Assembly (NCBI RefSeq): GCF_014218725.1
Contig: NZ_JABBJE010000001.1
Coordinates: 558,001-622,000, forward strand
Length of the DNA: 64,000 nt
DNA from: Brevundimonas huaxiensis
Lineage (GTDB): Bacteria; Pseudomonadota; Alphaproteobacteria; Caulobacterales; Caulobacteraceae
Direction: 5' to 3'
The notes under the pieces are model-generated. The model was not told where the DNA came from. It saw nothing but the letters and a program-made list of their open reading frames with translations, and did no database searches. The stretch's first letter is position 1. Each line of letters starts with the position of its first letter. The position numbers and the translations under genes were made by a program. This document shows positions 26,079 through 34,252 of this stretch, one piece after another.

Positions 26079-28082
26079 ATGAACGCTGATCAACTCATTC
26101 CGCTAATCTTCGGGCGCCTCACGCTTGAGGCTCTGCCTCTGCACGAGCCGATCCTGGTCGTGACCATGTCGGTCGTGCTGCTGGGCGGTCTCGCCCTGTT
26201 CGGCGCCCTGACCTATTTCAAGCTGTGGGGCTATCTCTGGAAGGAGTGGTTCACCACGGTGGACCACAAGAAGATCGGGATCATGTACATGATCCTGGGT
26301 CTGATCATGTTCGTGCGCGGCTTTGCCGACGCCATCATGATGCGCCTGCAACAGGCGATGGCCTTCGGCGGATCCGAGGGTTACCTGAACGCCCACCACT
26401 ATGATCAGATCTTCACCGCCCACGGCGTGATCATGATCTTCTTCGTGGCCATGCCGCTGGTGACGGGCATCATGAACTATGTCGTGCCGCTGCAGATCGG
26501 CGCGCGCGACGTCTCCTTCCCCTTCCTGAACAACTTCAGCTTCTGGATGACCACGGCCGGCGCCGTCATCGTCATGGCCTCGCTGTTCGTGGGCGAGTTT
26601 GCGCGCACCGGCTGGCTGGCCTATCCGCCGCTGTCGGGCATCGGCTACAGCCCCGGCGTCGGGGTCGATTACTACATATGGGCGTTGCAGATCGCGGGGG
26701 TGGGCACGACGCTGTCCGGCATCAACCTGATCGCGACGATCGTGAAGATGCGCGCGCCCGGCATGGGCATGATGAAGATGCCGGTCTTCACCTGGACCTC
26801 GCTGTGCACCAACGTGCTGATCGTGGCGTCCTTCCCGGTCCTGACCGCCGTCCTGGCCCTGCTGACGCTGGACCGTTACGTCGGCACCAACTTCTTCACG
26901 AACGACTTCGGCGGCAACCCGATGATGTACGTGAACCTGATCTGGATCTGGGGTCACCCCGAGGTCTACATCCTGATCCTGCCGCTGTTCGGCGTCTTCT
27001 CGGAGATCGCCTCGACCTTCTCGGGCAAGAAGCTGTTCGGCTATACCTCCATGGTCTACGCCACGGTCGTCATCACGATCCTGTCCTACCTGGTCTGGCT
27101 GCACCACTTCTTCACCATGGGCTCGGGCGCGTCGGTGAACAGCTTCTTCGGCATCACGACGATGATCATCTCGATCCCGACGGGCGCGAAGATCTTCAAC
27201 TGGCTGTTCACGATGTACCGCGGGCGCATCCGGTTCGAGCTGCCGATGATGTGGCTGGTCGCCTTCATGCTGACCTTCGTGATCGGCGGGATGACGGGCG
27301 TGCTGCTGGCGGTTCCCCCGGCCGACTTCGTGCTGCACAACTCGCTGTTCCTGGTGGCCCACTTCCACAACGTCATCATCGGCGGCGTGCTGTTCGGCCT
27401 GTTTGCGGCGATCAACTTCTGGTGGCCCAAGGCCTTCGGCTTCAAGCTGGACAAGAAGTGGGGCCTGATCAGCTTCTGGTGCTGGGTGCCCGGCTTCTGG
27501 CTGGCCTTCCTGCCGCTGTACGTGCTGGGCCTGATGGGCGTGACGCGCCGGATGCGGGTGTTCGACGATCCCTCGCTGCAGATCTGGTTCGTCATCGCCG
27601 CCATCGGCGCGGGCGTCATCGCCCTGGGCATCGCGGCCATGTTCATCCAGTTCGCCGTGTCGATCATCAACCGCGACAAGCTGCGCGACACGACGGGCGA
27701 CCCGTGGGGCGGCCGCACGCTGGAGTGGGCGACCTCGTCGCCGCCGCCGGCCTACAACTTCGCCGCCACGCCCTACGTCCATGACGCCGACGCCTGGTGG
27801 GACATGAAGAAGCAGGGCTATCAGCGTCCGCTGAACGGCTACAAGGCCATCCACATGCCATCGAACACCGGGGCGGGGGTCATCATCTCGGGCCTGTGCC
27901 TGGTGATGGGTCTGGCCTTGATCTGGTACATCTGGTGGCTGGCCGCCATCAGCTTCATCGGGGTCTTGGCCGTCTCGATCGGCCATACCTTCAACTACAA
28001 GCGCGACTACTACATCCCCGAGGATGAGGTCCGCGCGACAGAAGAGGCGCGCACCCGCGCCCTGGCCGGAACGGAGGCCTGA
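26079..28082 (+). CDS. cyoB: Cytochrome bo3-type ubiquinol oxidase subunit I
   Basis: A 667-residue catalytic subunit that oxidises ubiquinol, reduces oxygen to water and pumps protons. The heme and CuB ligands are in the conserved segments [11 protein letters not shown] (low-spin heme), [14 protein letters not shown] (CuB His and cross-linked Tyr), [10 protein letters not shown] (two CuB His) and [11 protein letters not shown] (both heme irons). Length and the extra N-terminal helix fit CyoB. It starts 13 bases after cyoA and ends two bases before cyoC. Confidence 0.97.
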   Translation: MNADQLIPLIFGRLTLEALPLHEPILVVTMSVVLLGGLALFGALTYFKLWGYLWKEWFTTVDHKKIGIMYMILGLIMFVRGFADAIMMRLQQAMAFGGSEGYLNAHHYDQIFTAHGVIMIFFVAMPLVTGIMNYVVPLQIGARDVSFPFLNNFSFWMTTAGAVIVMASLFVGEFARTGWLAYPPLSGIGYSPGVGVDYYIWALQIAGVGTTLSGINLIATIVKMRAPGMGMMKMPVFTWTSLCTNVLIVASFPVLTAVLALLTLDRYVGTNFFTNDFGGNPMMYVNLIWIWGHPEVYILILPLFGVFSEIASTFSGKKLFGYTSMVYATVVITILSYLVWLHHFFTMGSGASVNSFFGITTMIISIPTGAKIFNWLFTMYRGRIRFELPMMWLVAFMLTFVIGGMTGVLLAVPPADFVLHNSLFLVAHFHNVIIGGVLFGLFAAINFWWPKAFGFKLDKKWGLISFWCWVPGFWLAFLPLYVLGLMGVTRRMRVFDDPSLQIWFVIAAIGAGVIALGIAAMFIQFAVSIINRDKLRDTTGDPWGGRTLEWATSSPPPAYNFAATPYVHDADAWWDMKKQGYQRPLNGYKAIHMPSNTGAGVIISGLCLVMGLALIWYIWWLAAISFIGVLAVSIGHTFNYKRDYYIPEDEVRATEEARTRALAGTEA

Positions 28083-28084
28083 TC

Positions 28085-28708
28085 ATGAGCGCGACTGCGA
28101 CCGAGATCGACCGGACCGTCTTCCACCTGGAAGAGGAGCCGCACCACGAGGAAGGCTCCAGCACCATGCTGGGCTTCTGGCTCTATCTGATGAGCGACTG
28201 CCTCATCTTTGCGATGCTGTTCGCCGTGTTCGGCGTGCTGGGCGGCAACTACGCCGCCGGGCCGGGGCCGCAGCAGTTGTTCGACCTGAAGCTGGTGGCG
28301 ATCAACACCGCAATGCTGCTGTTCTCGTCGATCACCTATGGCTTCGCCATGCTGGCGATGGATCGGAACAACCAGCGTCAGACGCTGGTCTGGCTGGCCA
28401 TCACCGGCCTGTTCGGCCTGGCCTTCCTGGGCATCGAACTCTACGAGTTCGCGCACCTGATCCATGAGGGCGCGACGCCGCAACGCAGCGCCTTCCTGTC
28501 GGCCTTCTTCACCCTGGTGGGCACCCACGGCCTGCACGTCACCTTCGGCATCATCTGGCTGGTGACGCTGATGGTTCAGGTCAGCATGAAGGGCCTGATC
28601 CCCGCCAACAAACGCCGCCTGATGTGCCTGTCGATGTTCTGGCACTTCCTGGACGTCATCTGGATCGGCGTCTTCACCTTCGTCTATCTGCTGGGCATGC
28701 TGCGATGA
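28085..28708 (+). CDS. cyoC: Cytochrome bo3-type ubiquinol oxidase subunit III
   Basis: A 207-residue, five-helix membrane subunit of the heme-copper oxidase. GFWLYLMSDCLIFAMLFAVF, LFLGIELYEFAHLI, FTLVGTHGLHVTFGIIWL and FWHFLDVIWIGVFTFVYL are conserved subunit III helices. The gene sits between cyoB and cyoD and overlaps cyoD by ATGA. Confidence 0.95.
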   Translation: MSATATEIDRTVFHLEEEPHHEEGSSTMLGFWLYLMSDCLIFAMLFAVFGVLGGNYAAGPGPQQLFDLKLVAINTAMLLFSSITYGFAMLAMDRNNQRQTLVWLAITGLFGLAFLGIELYEFAHLIHEGATPQRSAFLSAFFTLVGTHGLHVTFGIIWLVTLMVQVSMKGLIPANKRRLMCLSMFWHFLDVIWIGVFTFVYLLGMLR

Positions 28709-29100
28709 GCGCCGACAAGAACGACCACAGCCCTGAGTCTCACGAGACCGACCATCTGGGTCACGAGGGGCACAATCACGGCTCCTTCAAGAGCTATATG
28801 ATCGGCTTCGTGCTGTCGGTGATCCTGACGGCCATCCCGTTCGCCCTGGTCATGACCGGCGTCCTGCCGACCCAGGCGACGGCCCTGATCGTCATGGGCT
28901 TCGCCGTGGTGCAGATCGTGGTGCACATGATCTACTTCCTGCACATGAACTCCAAGTCCGAGGGCGGCTGGATCATGCTGGCGCTGATCTTCACCATCAT
29001 CGTGGTGGTCATCGCCCTGTCGGGTTCGCTGTGGGTCATGTACCACCTGAACACCAACATGATGCCCATGACGCACGACATGGCGCAGATGGGCGGCTGA
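28705..29100 (+). CDS. cyoD: Cytochrome bo3-type ubiquinol oxidase subunit IV
   Basis: A 131-residue, three-helix small subunit needed for oxidase assembly. A histidine-rich N-terminus (HLGHEGHNHGSFKSY) is followed by three membrane segments, with VHMIYFLHMNSKSEGG linking the second and third as in CyoD. The ATG at 28705 overlaps the cyoC stop. A longer frame to 28624 is only cyoC read out of frame. Confidence 0.95.
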   Translation: MSADKNDHSPESHETDHLGHEGHNHGSFKSYMIGFVLSVILTAIPFALVMTGVLPTQATALIVMGFAVVQIVVHMIYFLHMNSKSEGGWIMLALIFTIIVVVIALSGSLWVMYHLNTNMMPMTHDMAQMGG

Positions 29101-29167
29101 GGTCGAGATCACGGACCCATCCTCAGTCCCGGGCGGCGGCAAGGCCAGACGTTCGCGATCCTTCCGC

Positions 29168-29866
29168 ATGGCGGTCCTGGTCGCGGGCCTGGCCTTGTTC
29201 GTCGGCTTTCTGGCGCTGGGCGGGTGGCAGGTTCAGCGCCTGGCCTGGAAGACCCATCTGATCGCCCAGGTCGATGCTCGCGTTCATGCGGCCGCCGTCC
29301 CAGCGCCTGGCCCGACACAATGGGCCGGCGTGACGCGCGACAAGGATCAGTACCGCCGCGTCACGGTTCGCGGTCGATTCCTGCACGACAAGGAAACCCT
29401 GGTTCAGGCGGTGACCGACGCCGGCGGCGGCTTCTGGGTCATGACGCCCCTGGTTGACAACCGGGGCTACACCGTCCTGATCAATCGCGGCTTTGTGCCC
29501 GCTGGCCGACGCGATCCGGCCGTCCGCGCCGATGGTCAGGTCGAGGGGCAGCAGACGGTGACCGGACTGCTCCGGATCACCGAGCCCAAGGGCGGCTTCC
29601 TGCGCGCCAATGATCCCGCCGGGGATCGCTGGCGGTCCCGCGACGTCGCGGCGATCGCTGCGCGGCGCGGCCTGACGACTGTCGCACCCTATTTCATTGA
29701 TGCGGACGTCAGTCCGAACCCAGGCGGATGGCCGCGCGGAGGGCTGACGGTGATCCGGTTCGCCAACAGCCATCTGGTCTATGCCCTGACCTGGTTCGGC
29801 ATGGCGCTGCTGACCGTGGTCGGTCTTTGGCTGTTCCTGCGCGACGGCAGGCGCAACAGGTCGTGA
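29168..29866 (+). CDS. SURF1 family oxidase assembly protein
   Basis: A 232-residue SURF1/Shy1 protein with one membrane segment at each end. LGGWQVQRLAWKTHLI is the N-terminal SURF1 signature. RRVTVRGRF, LINRGFVPAGRRD, and the C-terminal GGWPRGGLTVIRFANSHLVYALTWFG complete the family pattern. It assists heme-copper oxidase assembly. Its place directly after cyoD, with no aa3 genes in the window, points to a role with the quinol oxidase. It overlaps the regB start. Confidence 0.92.
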   Translation: MAVLVAGLALFVGFLALGGWQVQRLAWKTHLIAQVDARVHAAAVPAPGPTQWAGVTRDKDQYRRVTVRGRFLHDKETLVQAVTDAGGGFWVMTPLVDNRGYTVLINRGFVPAGRRDPAVRADGQVEGQQTVTGLLRITEPKGGFLRANDPAGDRWRSRDVAAIAARRGLTTVAPYFIDADVSPNPGGWPRGGLTVIRFANSHLVYALTWFGMALLTVVGLWLFLRDGRRNRS

Positions 29867-31194
29867 CGACAACAACTTTGCAAAGACTGCTGGGCCTGGG
29901 GCTCAGAGGCGGGGTCGCGACCCACGGCGGCGCCAACCGCCGCAACATGCTTTTGCTGATCCAGTTGCGCTGGCTGGCGGTCGCCGGGCAGGTGGCGACG
30001 ATCCTGCTGGTCCAATATGTGATGCGGATCCCGCTGCCGGTGCTGTGGTTGCTGGCGGCGCCGGCGGGTCTGGTGCTGGTCAATCTGGTCAGCGCGCCTT
30101 TGACCGTGCGCCGGCAGGAGGTCGAGGATCAGGCGCTGATGATCGCCCTCCTGGCGGATGTGGCGGCCCTGACCTGGCTGCTGTTCCTGACCGGGGGCGC
30201 GGCCAATCCGTTTGTGGCGCTGTATCTGCTGCAAGTCGTCTTGGGGGCGGTGCTGCTGGCGCCGGTCTATGCCTGGGCGCTGATTGCTATCACCAGCCTC
30301 TGTTTCGCCGGGCTGGGCCTGCATTCCCGCCCGCTGAACCTGCCGCCGGCGCGCGAGGATTCGCTGCTCAGCCTTTATCTTCAGGGCAGTCTGATCTGTT
30401 TCGTGCTGATGGCCGTGCTGCTGGTGTTGTTCGTCACCCGGATCAGCCAAAACCTGCGCGAGCGCGACGCCTCCATGGCCGCCCTGCGCCAGCAGACGGC
30501 AGAGCATGATCATATCGTCCGCATGGGCCTGCTGGCGTCGGGCGCGGCGCATGAGCTGGGAACGCCGCTGGCCTCGCTGTCGGTGATCCTCAGTGACTGG
30601 AAGCGGATGCCGGCCCTGACCCAGGACGCCGACCTGGCCCAGGACATGACGGTGATGCGGGCCGAGGTCGAACGCTGCAAGGCGATCGTCACCGGCATCC
30701 TGATGTCGGCCGGCGAGGCGAGGGGACAGGCGCCCGAGCGCACCACTCTGCGCACTTTCGTCGCCGATGTGGTGGCCAGCTGGAGCGGTGACGGGGTGGC
30801 GGTGCAGATCCGCGACGAACTGGCCCAGAACCCGTCCATCATCGCCGACCCGGCCCTGCGTCAGGTGCTGGGCGTGCTGTTCGACAATGCGGTCGAGGCC
30901 GGAGCGAGCCGCATCACCGTGACCACGACACGCACGGACGAGGATTTCGGCATCGCAGTCCGCGACGACGGACCGGGCTTCCCGCCGGCGATCCTTCAGG
31001 CCTGGGGCAAGCCCTACAACTCCACCAAGCCCAGGCCCGGCGCCGGTCTTGGCCTCTTTCTGCTCATGAATGTGATCCGGTCGCTGGGCGGACGGGTAGA
31101 AGCCTCCAATCCCCCGGCGGGCGGAGCAGAAGTGCGTCTGACCCTGCCGCTTTCGGCCTTGGCTCCGACGGACGAGACCCTCCATGACCGATGA
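29863..31194 (+). CDS. regB: Redox sensor histidine kinase RegB/PrrB/ActS type
   Basis: A 443-residue membrane kinase. Six membrane segments occupy about residues 33-195, with the quinone-binding heptapeptide GGAANPF at 111-117. The H-box is GAAHELGTPLASL (His230). A cysteine at 272 in VERCKAIV lies about 40 residues after it, where RegB carries its redox-active cysteine. N and G boxes follow (VLFDNAVEAG, RDDGPGFP, GAGLGLFLL). The GTG at 29863 overlaps the SURF1 stop (GTGA). It pairs with the RegA gene that overlaps its 3' end. Expected signal: oxidation state of the quinone pool. Confidence 0.92.
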   Translation: MTTTTLQRLLGLGLRGGVATHGGANRRNMLLLIQLRWLAVAGQVATILLVQYVMRIPLPVLWLLAAPAGLVLVNLVSAPLTVRRQEVEDQALMIALLADVAALTWLLFLTGGAANPFVALYLLQVVLGAVLLAPVYAWALIAITSLCFAGLGLHSRPLNLPPAREDSLLSLYLQGSLICFVLMAVLLVLFVTRISQNLRERDASMAALRQQTAEHDHIVRMGLLASGAAHELGTPLASLSVILSDWKRMPALTQDADLAQDMTVMRAEVERCKAIVTGILMSAGEARGQAPERTTLRTFVADVVASWSGDGVAVQIRDELAQNPSIIADPALRQVLGVLFDNAVEAGASRITVTTTRTDEDFGIAVRDDGPGFPPAILQAWGKPYNSTKPRPGAGLGLFLLMNVIRSLGGRVEASNPPAGGAEVRLTLPLSALAPTDETLHDR

Positions 31195-31720
31195 CGCCAG
31201 ATTGCTGCTGATCGTGGAGGACGACGAGTCGTTTTCAACCACCCTGCGACGCTCGTTCGAACGGCGCGGCTATACGGTCGTCAGCGCCGCCAGTCCTGAC
31301 CAGATGGCCGAGGTGCTTAAGACGCATCGCCCCGGCTATGCGGTCGTCGATCTGAAGCTGGGCGGGCATTCCGGCCTGACCTGCGTCGAGGCTCTTCACG
31401 CCTTCGACCCCGAAATGAACATCGTCGTCCTGACCGGCTTCGCCAGCATCGCCACAGCGGTGGAGGCGATCAAGCTGGGCGCCCGGCATTATCTGGCCAA
31501 GCCCGCCAGCACCGATGACATCGAAGCCGCGTTCGGTCGGGCCGACGGCGACGCCGAGACGCCGCTGGGCACGCGCCCGACCTCGATCAAGACGCTGGAA
31601 TGGGAGCGGATCCACGAGACGCTGGTGGAGACCGATTTCAACATCTCGGAGGCGGCGCGGCGGCTGGGCATGCACCGCCGCACCCTGGCGCGAAAGCTGG
31701 AAAAGCGCCGCGTCACCTAG
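31184..31720 (+). CDS. regA: Response regulator RegA/PrrA/ActR type
   Basis: A 178-residue two-domain regulator. The receiver domain has acidic residues DD in IVEDDESF, phosphoacceptor D56 in VVDLKLGG, and K in LAKPAS. A short linker leads to a Fis-like helix-turn-helix with SEAARRLGMHRRTLARKLEKR, the highly conserved RegA DNA-binding helix. It overlaps regB by 11 bases. It probably controls respiratory and redox genes, perhaps including the adjacent cyo operon. Its stop overlaps the end of the convergent HIT gene by four bases. Confidence 0.93.
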   Translation: MTDDARLLLIVEDDESFSTTLRRSFERRGYTVVSAASPDQMAEVLKTHRPGYAVVDLKLGGHSGLTCVEALHAFDPEMNIVVLTGFASIATAVEAIKLGARHYLAKPASTDDIEAAFGRADGDAETPLGTRPTSIKTLEWERIHETLVETDFNISEAARRLGMHRRTLARKLEKRRVT

Positions 31721-32154
31721 TCCAGTTCGGCCGCGATCCGGTCGGCCAGCGCCCGCAAGGTCGCCGTATCCGCCATCGGCGCATGGCCGTGACCCTTCAT
31801 CTCGCGATCGGCCCAGCGCGGCACGATGTGGAAATGCAGGTGGAAGACCGTCTGTCCGCCCGCCTCGCCATTGAACTGCAGGATCGACAGGCCTTCGGGC
31901 TTCAGCGCTTTCTCGACCGCCTTGGCCGTGCGTTGCAGGGCGGCGGTCACGCGGGCCAGAACTTCCGGCTCGATCTCCAGCAGATTGCGCGCCTGGGACT
32001 GTTTGGCGATGATCAGGACGTGGCCTTCCGACTGGGGAAAGACGTCCATGAAGGCCAGGACGTGATCGTCCTCCCACACCCTCACCGACGGAATGTCGCC
32101 GCGCAGGATCTTGGCGAAGATGTTGTTGGTGTCATAGGCGCCGTGCAGGCTCAT
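31717..32154 (-). CDS. HIT family nucleotide-binding hydrolase
   Basis: A 145-residue histidine-triad protein. IFAKILRGDIPSVRVWEDD opens the domain and the catalytic triad is HLHFHIVP (105-112). It resembles the Hint branch, which hydrolyses adenosine phosphoramidates and similar bonds. The ATG at 32154 (MSLHGAYDTN) was preferred to an extended frame to 32238 that lacks family similarity. The gene stands alone between convergent neighbours. Confidence 0.9.
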   Translation of the reverse strand: MSLHGAYDTNNIFAKILRGDIPSVRVWEDDHVLAFMDVFPQSEGHVLIIAKQSQARNLLEIEPEVLARVTAALQRTAKAVEKALKPEGLSILQFNGEAGGQTVFHLHFHIVPRWADREMKGHGHAPMADTATLRALADRIAAELD

Positions 32155-32261
32155 GGGGGTCTCCGTGCGGTTCGGACCCTCGATAGCAGCGCCGTCTGCG
32201 AAGGGGGAGCCTTCGTCCACCTCGTGCATTATGGTCACGCTTGAACGTCACGAGGGCTGTC

Positions 32262-32621
32262 ATGATCCGTTTCATCATCCAGGCGCTGGTCACGATGGCG
32301 GGCCTCTGGCTGTCCGCCAGGATCGTGCCGGGCGTCGATTTCACCAGCACCGGGTCGCTGATCGCGGCGGCCATCATTCTGGGCCTGGTCAACGCCTTTG
32401 TGCGGCCGATCCTGGTCGTGTTGACCTTCCCGATCACCGTCGTGACCTTGGGTCTGTTCCTGCTGGTCGTGAACGCCGCCATGATTGGGCTGACGTCCGT
32501 CTTCCTGGACGGCTTCCGGGTCGACGGCCTGTGGGCCGGTATCGGCGCCGCCATCGTGACCGGCGTCGTCAGCTGGATCGCCGGCGCCTTCATCGGCGGC
32601 GGCGAAGAGGCTCGCGGCTAA
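32262..32621 (+). CDS. Phage-holin-4-2/YvlD family small membrane protein
   Basis: A 119-residue protein with four hydrophobic segments. The central LGLVNAFVRPILVVLTFPITVVTLGLFLLVVNAAM is diagnostic of the YvlD/phage_holin_4_2 family, whose members are chromosomal membrane proteins of unclear role despite the name. The ATG at 32262 has GAGGG a few bases upstream; a TTG at 32241 is an alternative. It ends three bases before the convergent cobS gene. No phage genes are nearby. Confidence 0.85.
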   Translation: MIRFIIQALVTMAGLWLSARIVPGVDFTSTGSLIAAAIILGLVNAFVRPILVVLTFPITVVTLGLFLLVVNAAMIGLTSVFLDGFRVDGLWAGIGAAIVTGVVSWIAGAFIGGGEEARG

Positions 32622-32624
32622 GGC

Positions 32625-33629
32625 TTACCCCACCTTCACCCGCGTCGCCGCCTCGGGCAGATCCTCGCCAAAGGCGCGCTGGTAGAACTCGGCGATGGTG
32701 GGGCGTTCCAGTTCGTCGCACTTGTTCAGGAAGGTCAGGCGGAAGCTGAGGCCCAGGTCGTCGTTGAAGATCTGGGCGTTCTGGGCCCAGGTGATGACCG
32801 TGCGGGGCGACATGACGGTCGAGATGTCGCCGTTCATGAAGGCGTTGCGCGTCATGTCGGCGACACGGACCATGGCGGCGATCCGGCGGCGGCCCTCGGC
32901 GTCCTTCCACTCGGGCACCTTGGCGGCGACGATCTCGGCTTCCACGTCGTGATCCAGATAGTTCAGCGTGGTGACGATGTTCCAGCGGTCCAGCTGGGCC
33001 TGATTGATCTGCTGTGCGCCATGATACAGGCCCGTGGTGTCGCCCAGGCCGATGGTGTTGGTCGTGGCGAACAGGCGGAAATAGCGGTTCGGGCGGATGA
33101 CGCGGTTCTGGTCCAGCAGGGTCAGGCGACCCTGGGCCTCGAGCACGCGCTGGATCACGAACATCACGTCGGGCCGGCCGGCGTCATATTCGTCGAAGAC
33201 CAGGGCGATGGGGCGTTGCAGCGACCAGGGCAGGATGCCCTCGCGGAACTCGGTGACTTGCTTGCTGTCCTTCAGGACGATCGCGTCCTTGCCGATCAGG
33301 TCGATCCGACTGACGTGGCTGTCCAGGTTCACGCGAACCAGCGGCCAGTTCAGGCGGGCGGCGACCTGTTCGATGTGGGTCGACTTGCCGGTGCCGTGAT
33401 AGCCCTGGACCATCACGCGGCGGTCGAAGGCGAAGCCGGCGCAGATGGCGATCGTCGTCTGGGGATCGAAGCGATAGGCCTCGTCGATCTCGGGCACATG
33501 GCTGTCGCGCTCGTCAAAGGCGGGCACGGTCATGTCGCTGTCCACGCCGAAGGCTTCGCGTAAGGTCACGCGGCGATGCGGTTCGAGCGTCAGCAAGGGA
33601 TCGGGGGAGGCGTCGAGCGGGGAGGTCAT
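32625..33629 (-). CDS. cobS: Cobaltochelatase subunit CobS (AAA+ ATPase)
   Basis: A 334-residue AAA+ ATPase of the aerobic cobaltochelatase CobNST, which inserts cobalt into hydrogenobyrinate a,c-diamide. Walker A is GYHGTGKS (76-83), Walker B is LVFDEYD, and sensor 1 is RLFATTNT. The rest is strongly CobS-like. The ATG at 33629 has GAGG five bases upstream; an ATG three codons earlier (33638) lacks a ribosome site. CobT, often adjacent in alphaproteobacteria, is not in this window and cannot lie directly downstream because a convergent gene is there. Confidence 0.9.
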   Translation of the reverse strand: MTSPLDASPDPLLTLEPHRRVTLREAFGVDSDMTVPAFDERDSHVPEIDEAYRFDPQTTIAICAGFAFDRRVMVQGYHGTGKSTHIEQVAARLNWPLVRVNLDSHVSRIDLIGKDAIVLKDSKQVTEFREGILPWSLQRPIALVFDEYDAGRPDVMFVIQRVLEAQGRLTLLDQNRVIRPNRYFRLFATTNTIGLGDTTGLYHGAQQINQAQLDRWNIVTTLNYLDHDVEAEIVAAKVPEWKDAEGRRRIAAMVRVADMTRNAFMNGDISTVMSPRTVITWAQNAQIFNDDLGLSFRLTFLNKCDELERPTIAEFYQRAFGEDLPEAATRVKVG

Positions 33630-33646
33630 GGACCTCATCTAGAGGC

Positions 33647-33676
33647 GCCGCGCGCGCGGCTCAACACGCGCGCGGC
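33647..33676. repeat. GC-rich inverted repeat between ohr and cobS
   Basis: GCCGCGCGCG (33647-33656) and CGCGCGCGGC (33667-33676) form a perfect 10-bp dyad with a ten-base loop. It lies in the short gap between two minus-strand genes. No T tract follows on the minus strand, so it is a weak candidate for a transcript-end or mRNA-stabilising hairpin. Confidence 0.45.
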
Positions 33677-33688
33677 CCTTGGCGTCGG

Positions 33689-34117
33689 TTATTTCGCGCT
33701 CAGCCGAACATCGACGTTGTTGCGGGTGGCGTTGGAGTAGGGGCAGACCTGGTGCGCCTTCTCGATCAGGTCGTCGATAACGGCTTGGTCCAGGCCGTGG
33801 TCGGTCACGGTCAGGTCGACGTCTAGGTTGAAGCCTTCACCCTTGGTGTTCTTGCCGAAGCCGACGCCGGCGGTGACCTTGGTGTCGGGGCTGACGGGCG
33901 TGCCGGCCTTGCCGCTGACCAGACGCAGCGCGCCGAGGTAGCAGGCGGCGTATCCGGTGGCGAAGAGCTGCTCCGGATTGGTGCCGTCGCCGCCCTTGCC
34001 GCCCATCTCGGTCGGCGTCGACAGTTTGACGTCGATCTTGCCGTCGTCGGTGGCCGAACGGCCGTCCTCACGGCCTCCGCCCGATGCCGTCGAGTGGGCG
34101 CGATACAGAACTTCCAT
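33689..34117 (-). CDS. ohr: Organic hydroperoxide resistance protein, Ohr/OsmC family
   Basis: A 142-residue thiol peroxidase that reduces organic hydroperoxides. Both catalytic cysteines are present: C59 in GYAACYLGAL and C125 in VCPYSNATR. GGKGGDGTNPEQLFATG is the Ohr-specific N-terminal segment. AAGGAG lies six bases before the ATG at 34117. No OhrR gene is adjacent. It diverges from the PBP1A gene. Confidence 0.93.
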   Translation of the reverse strand: MEVLYRAHSTASGGGREDGRSATDDGKIDVKLSTPTEMGGKGGDGTNPEQLFATGYAACYLGALRLVSGKAGTPVSPDTKVTAGVGFGKNTKGEGFNLDVDLTVTDHGLDQAVIDDLIEKAHQVCPYSNATRNNVDVRLSAK

Positions 34118-34252
34118 GGTGGCTCCTTGGGTTGGGAAGCTTGAGATGGGAGCTTAACGGCAGACGCCAAGGGGGCGTTGCATCGCGGCTCTAGCCATAT
34201 ACCGGCGACGCGGGCTAAAGCACCCTTTCGGGGCGCGTCGTCGGAGTACGCA

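Noticed and set aside
26103..27986. Very long His/Arg/Asp-rich minus-strand frame opposite cyoB
   Set aside because: It is the antisense shadow of cyoB, whose heme-copper motifs are complete on the plus strand.
32262..32621. Holin family name as a sign of a prophage
   Set aside because: The YvlD/phage_holin_4_2 family is widely chromosomal, and no other phage gene is nearby.
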